A DNA stretch of 64,000 nt from assembly GCF_048213115.1 (NCBI RefSeq), contig NZ_CP172404.1, positions 2,790,001-2,854,000 of the forward strand. Direction: 5' to 3'. Each line of letters begins with the position of its first letter. Positions within the stretch are counted from its first letter, which is position 1. Positions 52,855-60,571 of this stretch are shown here, piece after piece. The position numbers and the translations under genes are program-made. The stretch is from Niveibacterium terrae. Lineage in GTDB: Bacteria; Pseudomonadota; Gammaproteobacteria; Burkholderiales; Rhodocyclaceae. Under the pieces are notes generated by a model. The model worked only from the letters and a program-made list of their open reading frames with translations. It was not told where the DNA came from and did not search any database.

Positions 52855-54188
52855 CAGTCGCTCACCACGGCTTCGCCGCGCAGAGAGTGCGGCAGCGCCG
52901 ACGTGATCTTCACGTCGATGAAGTGGCCGATCAGCCTCTCGCCGCCCGCGAAGTTGACGACCCGGTTGTTGTCGGTCCGCGCCGCGAGCTCGTGCGAATC
53001 CTTGCGCGAGACGCCTTCGACCAGCACGCGCTGGACGGTGCCGACCATCGCGTCACTGATCGCCTGGCTCATCTCGTCGATCCGCTTCTGCAGCCGCGCG
53101 AGGCGAGCGAGCTTGACGTCCTGGGGCGTGTCGTCCGCCATCTCGGCCGCCGGCGTGCCGGGGCGCGGGCTGTAGACGAAGCTGAAGGACGCATCGAAAC
53201 CGACATCCTCGATCAGCTTCATCGTCGCCTCGAAATCGGCTTCGCTCTCGCCGGGGAAACCGACGATGAAGTCCGAGGACAGCGACAGATCGGGCCGCGC
53301 CGCGCGCAGCTTGCGAACCGTGGACTTGAATTCGAGCGTCGTGTAGCCGCGCTTCATCGCCGCGAGCACCCGGTCCGAACCACTCTGCACCGGAAGGTGC
53401 AGGTGCGAGACGAGTTTGGGCAGCTTCGCATAGGCTTCGAACACGCGCGGCGTCATCTCGCGCGGGTGCGAGGTCGTGTAGCGGATGCGCTCGATTCCGG
53501 GCACTTCATGCACGCATTCGAGCAGGAAGGCGAAGTCGCCGATCGCGTCCTCCCCCTTCACGATTGGCGCGCGCCAAGCATTGACGTTCTGCCCGAGCAG
53601 AGTCACTTCCTTGACGCCCTGGGCCGCCAGGTTTGCAATCTCGGTCAGCACGTCGTCGAGCGGACGCGACACTTCCTCGCCGCGCGTATAGGGCACGACG
53701 CAATAGGTGCAGTACTTCGAGCAGCCTTCCATGATCGACACGAAAGCGCTCGCGCCTTCGGTGCGGGCCGGCGGAATTGCGTCGAATTTCTCGATCTCGG
53801 GGAAGGAGATGTCGACCTGGGCGCGACCGCTCTCGCGGCGCTGGGCGATCAGCTGAGGCAGACGGTGCAGGGTCTGCGGTCCGAACACGACGTCGACATA
53901 GGGCGCGCGTTTGACGATCGCCGCCCCTTCCTGCGATGCAACGCAGCCGCCGACACCGATGATCAGCCCGGGTTTCTGCTGTTTGAGCAGACGCACCCGG
54001 CCCAGATCGTGGAACACCCTCTCCTGCGCCTTCTCGCGCACCGAGCAGGTGTTGAAGAGGATAACGTCCGCCTCTTCGGGATTGTCAGTCTTTTCAATGC
54101 CTTCGGCGGCCCCCAGGACGTCGGCCATCTTGTCCGAGTCGTACTCGTTCATCTGGCAGCCGAAAGTACGGATATAAAGCTTCTTCAT
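52854..54188 (-). CDS. miaB: tRNA-2-methylthio-N6-dimethylallyladenosine synthase
   Basis: 444 residues. The N-terminal UPF0004 domain binds one 4Fe-4S cluster through cysteines in TFGCQMNEYDS, FNTCSVREKA and GVGGCVASQE. The radical-SAM motif is CSKYCTYC near 152-159. A TRAM domain ends the protein. It methylthiolates A37 of tRNAs. It is first of miaB-phoH-ybeY and lies 9 nt after a small secreted-protein gene. Confidence 0.97.
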   Translation of the reverse strand: MKKLYIRTFGCQMNEYDSDKMADVLGAAEGIEKTDNPEEADVILFNTCSVREKAQERVFHDLGRVRLLKQQKPGLIIGVGGCVASQEGAAIVKRAPYVDVVFGPQTLHRLPQLIAQRRESGRAQVDISFPEIEKFDAIPPARTEGASAFVSIMEGCSKYCTYCVVPYTRGEEVSRPLDDVLTEIANLAAQGVKEVTLLGQNVNAWRAPIVKGEDAIGDFAFLLECVHEVPGIERIRYTTSHPREMTPRVFEAYAKLPKLVSHLHLPVQSGSDRVLAAMKRGYTTLEFKSTVRKLRAARPDLSLSSDFIVGFPGESEADFEATMKLIEDVGFDASFSFVYSPRPGTPAAEMADDTPQDVKLARLARLQKRIDEMSQAISDAMVGTVQRVLVEGVSRKDSHELAARTDNNRVVNFAGGERLIGHFIDVKITSALPHSLRGEAVVSD

Positions 54189-54197
54189 CGATGATCT

Positions 54198-54512
54198 TCA
54201 GTTGTCCTGCAGCTCGCCGGGCGTCAGGATCCAGACCTGCCAGACGGCTCCATTGCCGTCGAACAGAACCCGGACTTCGACCTTTTTGGCGCCGTACATC
54301 TCGTTGGCAAGGATGATCACGTTCTGCTGGTTGCGGATCACGAGGCCTGGGGCGACCAGGAAATCCTTCTTGCCCAGGCGCATCGTCCTGCCGTCGAAGG
54401 CGTTTATCGTCGCGCGCTGCGCATCGGCCGGAAATATGCGCAGACCAACGGCCGCCAGCGCGCTCCCCGCCATGAACAGCCCCAGCACCACCGCGTATAG
54501 CACCCGACGCAT
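54198..54512 (-). CDS. small secreted protein upstream of miaB
   Basis: 104 residues from ATG 54510-54512, favoured over a start 10 codons earlier because GGGGG lies about 6 nt upstream. The signal peptide VLYAVVLGLFMAGSALA is cleaved near residue 20. The mature protein is a small beta-type domain (ATINAFDGRTMRLGKKDFLV; KKVEVRVLFDGNGAVWQVWI). I do not recognise a named family. Its position 9 nt before miaB suggests co-transcription. Confidence 0.75.
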   Translation of the reverse strand: MRRVLYAVVLGLFMAGSALAAVGLRIFPADAQRATINAFDGRTMRLGKKDFLVAPGLVIRNQQNVIILANEMYGAKKVEVRVLFDGNGAVWQVWILTPGELQDN

Positions 54513-54567
54513 CGAAACCCCCGCAGGAATGGAAAAGGACACTTCGCGCAGTATAGCTCAGCCACAC

Positions 54568-54596
54568 TTGACCCAAACGCTTCGACACGCTATATT
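54568..54596 (+). promoter_or_regulatory. strong sigma-70 promoter of the tRNA cluster
   Basis: TTGACC (54568-54573), a 17-nt spacer, and TATATT (54591-54596) place the start about 7 nt before tRNA-Met. Confidence 0.85.
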
Positions 54597-54609
54597 CGCC
54601 TGCTCTCGT

Positions 54610-54686
54610 GGTGATGTAGCTCAGATGGTTAGAGCGATGGATTCATAACCCATAGGTCGGCGGTTCGATCCCGCCCATCACCACCA
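54610..54686 (+). tRNA. tRNA with CAT anticodon, probably elongator tRNA-Met
   Basis: 77 nt with encoded CCA. GGTGATG pairs with CATCACC. The anticodon loop TTCATAA gives CAT. The acceptor starts with a G-C pair, so it is not the initiator. A lysidine-modified tRNA-Ile cannot be fully excluded. Confidence 0.9.
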
Positions 54687-54778
54687 AGGAATACATGGAC
54701 CGATTTTTCGGAATCGGTTCTGGAAAGAACTGCGTCGCCGCGCATCGTCGATTCGGTCGATGGGGCGCACAAGGGAAT

Positions 54779-54853
<75 letters not shown>

Positions 54854-54858
54854 AATGT

Positions 54859-54934
54859 TCCTCGATAGCTCAGTTGGTAGAGCGCCGGACTGTTAATCCG
54901 TAGGTCCCTGGTTCGAGCCCAGGTCGAGGAGCCA
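54859..54934 (+). tRNA. tRNA-Asn (anticodon GTT)
   Basis: 76 nt with encoded CCA and discriminator G. TCCTCGA pairs with TCGAGGA. The anticodon arm contains GGACTGTTAATCC, closely matching E. coli tRNA-Asn. It starts 5 nt after tRNA-Thr, so it must be processed from the same transcript. Confidence 0.97.
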
Positions 54935-54941
54935 GATTTAC

Positions 54942-54971
54942 GAGCGGCAAGCGCACAAACGCTTGCCGCTC
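54942..54971 (+). promoter_or_regulatory. 12-bp hairpin between tRNA-Asn and tRNA-Asp
   Basis: GAGCGGCAAGCG and CGCTTGCCGCTC pair perfectly around CACAAA. It has no T-run. A second GGCTTTC/GAAAGCC hairpin follows before tRNA-Asp. They may be RNase processing sites. Confidence 0.65.
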
Positions 54972-55014
54972 AGGCTTTCAGCCCACCCGCAGGTGGAAAG
55001 CCCGAGCAGGAAAT

Positions 55015-55091
55015 GGAGTGGTAGTTCAGTTGGTTAGAATACCGGCCTGTCACGCCGGGGGTCGCGGGTTCGAGTCCCGTCCACTCCGCCA
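55015..55091 (+). tRNA. tRNA-Asp (anticodon GTC)
   Basis: 77 nt with encoded CCA and discriminator G. GGAGTGG pairs with CCACTCC. The anticodon stem CCGGC/GCCGG encloses CTGTCAC. Last gene of the cluster, followed by a terminator. Confidence 0.97.
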
Positions 55092-55500
55092 ACATTCAAA
55101 GCCCGTCTTTCGACGGGCTTTTTCTTTGCGCGTTCGCCGACCAGACTTCGCGACTTCGCCGACATCAAGCCCGGTCCAAGGCGCCGAATTGGGTAAAATG
55201 CCCCCTCCCGGCTGCCCGGCGGTTCCATGCAGAAAAGTGCAATGTTTCCGTGGCAGTCTCCCTTCGTTCGCCCTGCTCCCGAGAGCTCTTCGATGCCGCT
55301 CAGGATTCGCAACGCCCTGTCTGTCGCCTCGCTCGTCGCCCCGCCCCTCGCCGCGGTCGACCGTGAAGTCCGTTTCAGCACGATCAGCGCCGGCAGCGAC
55401 TGCATCACGGATACGCGCAAGCGAACGGAAATCAGCGCCTTTTTTGGGCCAAACTCTGCCTACGCTCAGTTCATGGCGCGCCGGTGAGCGCGCAGACGAC
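55092..55500 (+). other. region between tRNA-Asp and dgkA
   Basis: 409 bases. The first 32 hold the tRNA terminator. The remainder has no convincing gene; a plus-strand 86-codon frame at 55227-55487 lacks family features or a ribosome-binding site. TAAAAT at 55194-55199 could be a -10 box for dgkA, without a clear -35. Confidence 0.45.
55098..55123 (+). terminator. intrinsic terminator of the tRNA cluster
   Basis: AAAGCCCGTC and GACGGGCTTT pair around TTTC, followed by T residues, 6 nt after the tRNA-Asp CCA. Confidence 0.93.
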
Positions 55501-55884
55501 ATGGAAGACACCTCACTTCTGAAATTGCTGGAGCAGCGCCGGAACAGTTTCCGCTACGCGGCCAACGGTGTGCGCATCGCCTTCTCGACCCAGGCGCACG
55601 CGAAAATTCACCTCGTCGCAGCGCTCGCCGTCGTCTATGCGGGCTGGCTGTTCGCGGTCTCGCCGAGCGAATGGTGCGCACTGCTGCTCGCGATCGCGCT
55701 GGTCTGGGTCAGCGAGGCGATCAACACCGCGGTCGAGTTCACCGTCGATCTGCTCTCGCCCGGCTACCACGAGACCGCCGGCAAGGCGAAGGATGTCGCA
55801 GCCGGAGCGGTCCTGCTGGCCGCGGGCCTTGCCGCAATCGTCGGCGGCATCATCTTCATCCCGAAGCTTCTGGCCGTCCTCTAG
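55501..55884 (+). CDS. dgkA: diacylglycerol kinase (DgkA family)
   Basis: 127 residues from ATG 55501; the longer open frame covers tRNA-Asp and is not coding. Three membrane helices are visible (about 33-50, 57-75 and 95-117). RRNSFRYAANGVRIAF, the active-site EAINTAVEFTVDLLS, and KAKDVAAGAVLLAA are family marks. It phosphorylates diacylglycerol or undecaprenol at the inner membrane, recycling lipid from envelope synthesis. A secreted SRPBCC gene follows after 2 nt. Confidence 0.92.
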   Translation: MEDTSLLKLLEQRRNSFRYAANGVRIAFSTQAHAKIHLVAALAVVYAGWLFAVSPSEWCALLLAIALVWVSEAINTAVEFTVDLLSPGYHETAGKAKDVAAGAVLLAAGLAAIVGGIIFIPKLLAVL

Positions 55885-55886
55885 AC

Positions 55887-56489
55887 GTGAGCACTATCCC
55901 TTCCCGCCTGAAACTGCTGCTGGCCGCGCTGGCGCTTTCGCCCGCGGCCCTGGCTCACCCGCCCGAGACCGACGACTTCGGCCTGAAGGTTCAGGTTCTG
56001 CGCAAGGGCGACGAGCTCCACACAGCGGCGGTCTTTCATGTCCCGCTCGACAAGTGCCAGGCTTACCACTTCCTGGTCGACTACGATGCCTCGGCGCAGA
56101 TCCCGGGCGTGATCAGCTCCAAGCTCACCCGGCTCGCCGACAACAAGGTCAGGGTCGAGCTGAAGCTGGAAGAGCGAATCCTGCACTTCCCGGTCCGTCT
56201 GCTCTCGGTGCTCGAGATCACCGAACTGCCCTCCTACGGGACGGATTTCGTCCAGGTCAAGGGCGAGATCCCGTCGTTCAAGGGCAGCTGGCGGCTGAGC
56301 GAAGGCGAGAACGGGACAAACTATCGCTACCAGGCGGTCGCGAAACCCGATTCCGTGCTGCCGATGTTCGTGATCCGCTACTTCATCGAACACAGCCTGA
56401 CCGAGCGCTTCGCCGCGCTCGCCAAGCTCGCCACTGAGCGCCGCGGCCGCAGTGCCCGCCAGTGCGGGCAGTCCGGCAATTCCGCCTGA
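55887..56489 (+). CDS. secreted SRPBCC/START-like protein
   Basis: 200 residues from a GTG at 55887, just after the dgkA stop. A signal peptide (RLKLLLAALALSPAALA) is followed by a helix-grip-type domain: HTAAVFHVPLDKCQAYHFLV near 40-59, VRVELKLEERILHFPVRLLS, and FVIRYFIEHSLTERFAALAK. The pattern fits polyketide cyclase/START-like proteins that bind hydrophobic ligands. Ligand and role are unknown; lipid handling with DgkA is only a guess from position. It converges with potI, 1 nt apart. Confidence 0.72.
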   Translation: MSTIPSRLKLLLAALALSPAALAHPPETDDFGLKVQVLRKGDELHTAAVFHVPLDKCQAYHFLVDYDASAQIPGVISSKLTRLADNKVRVELKLEERILHFPVRLLSVLEITELPSYGTDFVQVKGEIPSFKGSWRLSEGENGTNYRYQAVAKPDSVLPMFVIRYFIEHSLTERFAALAKLATERRGRSARQCGQSGNSA

Positions 56490-56490
56490 G

Positions 56491-57309
56491 TCAGCCTTCG
56501 CGCCTCAGCGCCCTCGCCCGCTCGCGGCGGCGGCTTGATCGCTGAAGAACGTGGAAGATCAGCACCGCGATCGACACCAGCGCAACGATCACGCTCGCCA
56601 GCGCGTTGATGTCCGGCTTCAGGCCATGGTGCAGGCGCGCAAACACGAGCACGGGCAAGGTCGTGCTGCCCGGATCGGAGAGCATTCCGGCGAGCACGAA
56701 GTCGTCCATCGATAGCGTGAAGGCGAGCAGCCAGCCCGAGAGCAGTGCCGGCACGATGACCGGAACCGTGATGACGAAGCAGGCCTTGAGCGGCGGGCAG
56801 CCGAGCACGCGGGCCGCCTCTTCGAGCGCAGGATCGGTTTCGGCGAGGCGGGAGTCGACCAGCACCGTGACATAGGCGACGCACAGCGTCGTGTGCGCGA
56901 CCCAGATCGCGACGACGCCCCGCCCGCCCAGCCAGGGCAGCCACGGGTGGGTGAACAGCAACACCAGCGACAGCCCGATCACGACTTCGGGCAGCACCAT
57001 GGGCACGGACAACATCGCGGCGAGCAAACCGCGGCCGGGAAGAGGGCCGAAGCGCCTCAAGCCCAGCGCGGCAACGCCGCCAATCAACACCGCCGCGCTG
57101 GCGGCGGCACAGGCCAGGGTCAGCGACAGCGCGACGGCCGAGCGCAGTTCGGCATCGCCCGCCAGCGACGCATACCAGCGCAGCGACACCCCGTCGAGCT
57201 GGGTCGTCAGCTCACCGGCAGTGAAGGAGAAGACGACGAGGCAGCCTATCGGCAGATAGAGGAAGGCGAAGACGAGGATCAACCAGCTCCGCCCGAAGAG
57301 ATCTCTCAT
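56491..57309 (-). CDS. potI: polyamine ABC transporter permease (PotI/PotC type)
   Basis: 272 residues from ATG 57307-57309, overlapping the potH stop (ATGA). Six membrane helices. The binding-protein-dependent permease loop EEAARVLGCPPLKACFVITV contains the EAA motif that contacts the ATPase. MDDFVLAGMLSDPGSTTLPV is typical of PotC/PotI. Last gene of potF-potG-potH-potI. Confidence 0.9.
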   Translation of the reverse strand: MRDLFGRSWLILVFAFLYLPIGCLVVFSFTAGELTTQLDGVSLRWYASLAGDAELRSAVALSLTLACAAASAAVLIGGVAALGLRRFGPLPGRGLLAAMLSVPMVLPEVVIGLSLVLLFTHPWLPWLGGRGVVAIWVAHTTLCVAYVTVLVDSRLAETDPALEEAARVLGCPPLKACFVITVPVIVPALLSGWLLAFTLSMDDFVLAGMLSDPGSTTLPVLVFARLHHGLKPDINALASVIVALVSIAVLIFHVLQRSSRRRERARALRREG

Positions 57310-58235
57310 CGCCCGCCTCCGCGCGCATGGCCGTGCCGCTGCAGCACGATCATCGGCAGGATGAGCAGCAGGACCATGACCACGGTCATCGCGGCGGCCT
57401 CCGGCCAATCTTGGTTAGGACCGAAGTCGTCCCAGATCCGCCGGCCGATCACCGGCAGGCCGCCGCCTCCGAGCAGGTCGGGAATCACGAATTCACCGAC
57501 CGCGGGGATGAAGACCAGCAGGGCCCCCGCAAGGATGCCGCGCAGCGACAGCGGCAGCGTGACCGAGACAAAGCAGCGCCACGGCGTCGCCCCGAGGTTA
57601 CGCGCCGCTTCGATCAGGCGAGCGTCGAACTTGACCAGATGGGCATAGAGCGGCAGGACCATGAAGGGCAGGTAGCTGTAGATCATTCCGATCAGCACCG
57701 CACCGCGACTGTAGAGCAGCGGCAGGGGTTGATCAACCCAGCCCAGGCTCAGCAGCAGGTGATTGATCAGGCCGACTTCGCTGCTGTCGAGCAGGCTCAT
57801 CCACGCATAGACGCGCAGCAGGAACGAAGTCCAGAAAGGCAGCATGACCAGCATCAGCAGCGTCTGCCGCGAACTCTGCGGCGAGCGGGCGATCCGCCAC
57901 GCAAACGGGTAGCCCAGCAGCAGACAGGCGAGCGTCGTCAGTGCCGCGAGCAGCAGCGAATTGCCGAAAGCGCCGAGGTATTGCAGCCCGGCTGCATCGC
58001 CGTGACCACCCAGCGCGGCGAGTTCGCCGAGGATGCGCAGATAGCTCGCCGGATCGGGCGCGAGCCCCCGCGCCAGCGGCGAGACATAGGGGGGAATCGC
58101 GAGCTCGGGCGTCGAGAGGCTCACGCCGATGATCAGCGCGAAAGGCAGCACGAAGAAGGCGAGCCCCCAGGCCCAGGGCAGCGCGATCAGCGCCGCGCGG
58201 GCCATCCGGCCGCCTCTCGAATCGCCGCTCCTCAT
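57306..58235 (-). CDS. potH: polyamine ABC transporter permease (PotH/PotB type)
   Basis: 309 residues, six membrane helices. EAARNLGATPWRCFVSVTLP is the EAA loop, LPFWTSFLLRVYAWMSLL and PAVGEFVIPDLLGG are hallmarks of PotB/PotH. ATGA overlaps with both potG and potI couple translation. Together with PotI it forms the inner-membrane channel for putrescine or spermidine. Confidence 0.92.
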   Translation of the reverse strand: MRSGDSRGGRMARAALIALPWAWGLAFFVLPFALIIGVSLSTPELAIPPYVSPLARGLAPDPASYLRILGELAALGGHGDAAGLQYLGAFGNSLLLAALTTLACLLLGYPFAWRIARSPQSSRQTLLMLVMLPFWTSFLLRVYAWMSLLDSSEVGLINHLLLSLGWVDQPLPLLYSRGAVLIGMIYSYLPFMVLPLYAHLVKFDARLIEAARNLGATPWRCFVSVTLPLSLRGILAGALLVFIPAVGEFVIPDLLGGGGLPVIGRRIWDDFGPNQDWPEAAAMTVVMVLLLILPMIVLQRHGHARGGGR

Positions 58236-59296
58236 CGCGTCAAGAGCACGCCGTCCGCGGCGCGCCAGCCGAGCCCCACTTCGTCGCCGGGCACGAGCGC
58301 TTCGCTGCGCGCGACGCTCGCGATCAGCGCCCTGTCGCGACCGACTCCGACGCGCAGCAGCGAGTGGCTGCCGAAGTAGGCGATGTCGAGCAAGCGGCCG
58401 CGGATCCGGTTCTCCGCCCCCTCATCCTCCCCGATGCGGATCTTCTCGGGCCGCACCGAGAGCCAGGCCGGACTGCCGTCGGCAAGAGCCGGGCTCGCCG
58501 GGATCGCGAGCGGCACCGCCAGATCCGCGCAGCGCAGGCGGGCGCCCTCGACGACCCCCTCGAACAGGTTGGTTTCGCCGATGAACCCTGCCGTATAGCG
58601 GCTGTCCGGGCGCTCATAGACTTCGGCCGGCGAGCCGACCTGGAGCAGCTCGCCGCGCGGCGAGAACACGCCGATCCGGTCGGCCATCGTCATCGCCTCC
58701 TCCTGATCGTGCGTGACCAGCACGCAGGTGACACCGACGCGGCGCACCAAGCTGACGATCTCGCTGCGCGTCTGGGCGCGGATCCGCCGATCCAGCGCCG
58801 ACAGCGGCTCGTCGAGCAACAGCAGTTTCGGCGAGCGGACCAGGCTGCGCGCGAGCGCGACACGCTGCTGCTGCCCTCCCGAGAGCTCGTGCGGACGCCG
58901 GTCCGCGAAGCCCGCCATCTGTACCCGCTCGAGCATCTCGCGGACGCGCCGCGCGATCTCGGCGCGCGGCAAGGCCGGGCGGAACTGGTGCAACCCGAAC
59001 GCCACATTGCCGGCCACCGAAAGGTGGGGAAAGAGCGCGTAGGACTGGAACATCATCGCGATCGGCCGCCGGTGCGCCGGCACCCCGGCGAGATCCCGGC
59101 CGTCGAGCACGATCCGCCCCGAGTCCGGCTCTTCGAGCCCGGCAATCGTCCTCAGCAGCGTCGACTTGCCACAGCCCGAGCTGCCCAGCAGAGCGAAGAG
59201 TTCGCCGCGGCGGATCGCCAGCGACACGCCGACGAGCGCAGGCGTATCGTCGAAGCGCTTCGAGATCCGCTCGACGTCGAGAAAGGCTTCGCCCAC
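58232..59296 (-). CDS. potG: polyamine ABC transporter ATP-binding protein (PotG type)
   Basis: 354 residues from a GTG start. Walker A LLGSSGCGKSTLLRTIAG (about 35-52), Q-loop MFQSYALFPHL, signature LSGGQQQRVALARSL, Walker B LLLLDEPLSALDRR and H-loop VTHDQEEAMTMAD are complete. The C-terminal TOBE domain (about 270-350) is normal for this class. It starts 1 nt after potF. Confidence 0.94.
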   Translation of the reverse strand: MGEAFLDVERISKRFDDTPALVGVSLAIRRGELFALLGSSGCGKSTLLRTIAGLEEPDSGRIVLDGRDLAGVPAHRRPIAMMFQSYALFPHLSVAGNVAFGLHQFRPALPRAEIARRVREMLERVQMAGFADRRPHELSGGQQQRVALARSLVRSPKLLLLDEPLSALDRRIRAQTRSEIVSLVRRVGVTCVLVTHDQEEAMTMADRIGVFSPRGELLQVGSPAEVYERPDSRYTAGFIGETNLFEGVVEGARLRCADLAVPLAIPASPALADGSPAWLSVRPEKIRIGEDEGAENRIRGRLLDIAYFGSHSLLRVGVGRDRALIASVARSEALVPGDEVGLGWRAADGVLLTR

Positions 59297-59297
59297 G

Positions 59298-60377
59298 TCA
59301 GCGGCCCGCCTTGAAGCGGGCCAGAGCCTGGGTCAGCTCGCGCTGGACGGCCTGACCCAGCACCGGCTTGGCCTTGAGCCTGGCCTTCACGTCGTCGGGC
59401 ACGTTGATGACGGGATCCTCGCTGAGCCGGCGCGAGAGCCTGGGCAGCGCGGCGCGGTTCGCGCTCAGATAGAAGCACTCGTTCGAGATCTTCGCGATCA
59501 CGGCGGGGTCCATCATCGCGTCGATCCAGCGGTGGGCGTTGCCCGGGTGCGGCGCGTCCCTCGGGATCGCCATCACATCGATCGACATCATCGCGCCGGA
59601 CTTCGGGATCAGGTAGCGCAGCGAGACTCCGGTATGCGACTCGGCGGCGCGACGGGCCGCGATCAGCGCATCGCCCGAGAACATCATCGCGACGCACAGG
59701 CTGCCGCGCGCCATCTGGTCGATCGGCGCGGTGTTGAAAGTGCGCACGTTCGCGCGTACCGGCAGGATATGGGCGAGCGCGGCGCGGATCGCGGCCGGAT
59801 CCATGCGCACGGGATCCCGCCCGGCGTGGATCAGCGCGGCCGGGATCACGTCGCTCGCCTCGTCCATCAGCGAAATCCCGCAGCCGGCGAGCTTCGCGCT
59901 GATCTTCGGATCGAAGAGCAGATCCCAGGCGTCGGCGGGCAGCGCTCCGCCCAGCGCGCGACGGACCTTGTCCTCGTTGATCGCAACGCCGGTCGTGTAC
60001 CACATGTAGGGCAGCAGATAGCGGTTGCCCGGATCGGCGACCGCGATCGCCTTCAGGATCAAGGGATCGATGTTCTTAAGGTTCGCAAGCTTCGCCTTGT
60101 TCAGGGGCTGGAAGATTCCAGCCTGGATCTGCCGGCCGGCATACTCGACGCTCGGATAGACGACGTCGTAAGCGCTGCGGCCGGTCAAGAGCTTGCCCTG
60201 CAGCGTCGCGTTGCTGTCGTACAAATCGTAGCGGACCGCAATGCCGGTCGCCCTCTGAAAATCGGCGACCGTATCGTGGGCAATGTAGTCGTTCCAGTTG
60301 TAGACGTTGAGCCTGGCCTCCTCGGCCACGGCGGACAGCGAGACCAGCACGACTGCCAGCAGAAACAGGCAATGCAT
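59298..60377 (-). CDS. potF: polyamine-binding periplasmic protein (PotF type)
   Basis: 359 residues with a short signal peptide (LFLLAVVLVSLSAVA). EEARLNVYNWNDYIAHDTVA begins the mature fold, YDLYDSNATLQGKLL carries the ligand loop, and LPYMWYTTGVAINEDKV the hinge region. These features are closest to putrescine-binding PotF. It is first of the operon, divergent from the M13 peptidase gene across 194 bases that contain an inverted repeat. Confidence 0.93.
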   Translation of the reverse strand: MHCLFLLAVVLVSLSAVAEEARLNVYNWNDYIAHDTVADFQRATGIAVRYDLYDSNATLQGKLLTGRSAYDVVYPSVEYAGRQIQAGIFQPLNKAKLANLKNIDPLILKAIAVADPGNRYLLPYMWYTTGVAINEDKVRRALGGALPADAWDLLFDPKISAKLAGCGISLMDEASDVIPAALIHAGRDPVRMDPAAIRAALAHILPVRANVRTFNTAPIDQMARGSLCVAMMFSGDALIAARRAAESHTGVSLRYLIPKSGAMMSIDVMAIPRDAPHPGNAHRWIDAMMDPAVIAKISNECFYLSANRAALPRLSRRLSEDPVINVPDDVKARLKAKPVLGQAVQRELTQALARFKAGR

Positions 60378-60453
60378 CCCGTCCTCCCGAGCTCTTCCCG
60401 GCGCCCCGCCGGACAGCCGAATGATGCCGCAGCGCCCCCGCCGCTCCGGCCCA

Positions 60454-60497
60454 ATACTGCACAGTATCGACGCTTTGACCGGATCTGCTGTCGATAC
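60454..60497. promoter_or_regulatory. inverted repeats in the potF-pepO divergent region
   Basis: Two nested symmetries: ATACTG-CA-CAGTAT (60454-60467), and an 8-bp pair GTATCGAC (60464-60471) with GTCGATAC (60490-60497). They lie between the divergent potF and peptidase genes and may be operators. Confidence 0.45.
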
Positions 60498-60571
60498 AGA
60501 AGGATACGAAACGCTTGGACGCGGTTTTCGCGAATCGCTAAGCTCGCTCTTTTCCTCCCCCAGCCCCTACC

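Noticed and set aside
55227..55487. 86-codon plus-strand open frame before dgkA
   Set aside because: No ribosome-binding site, signal peptide or motif; probably untranslated leader.
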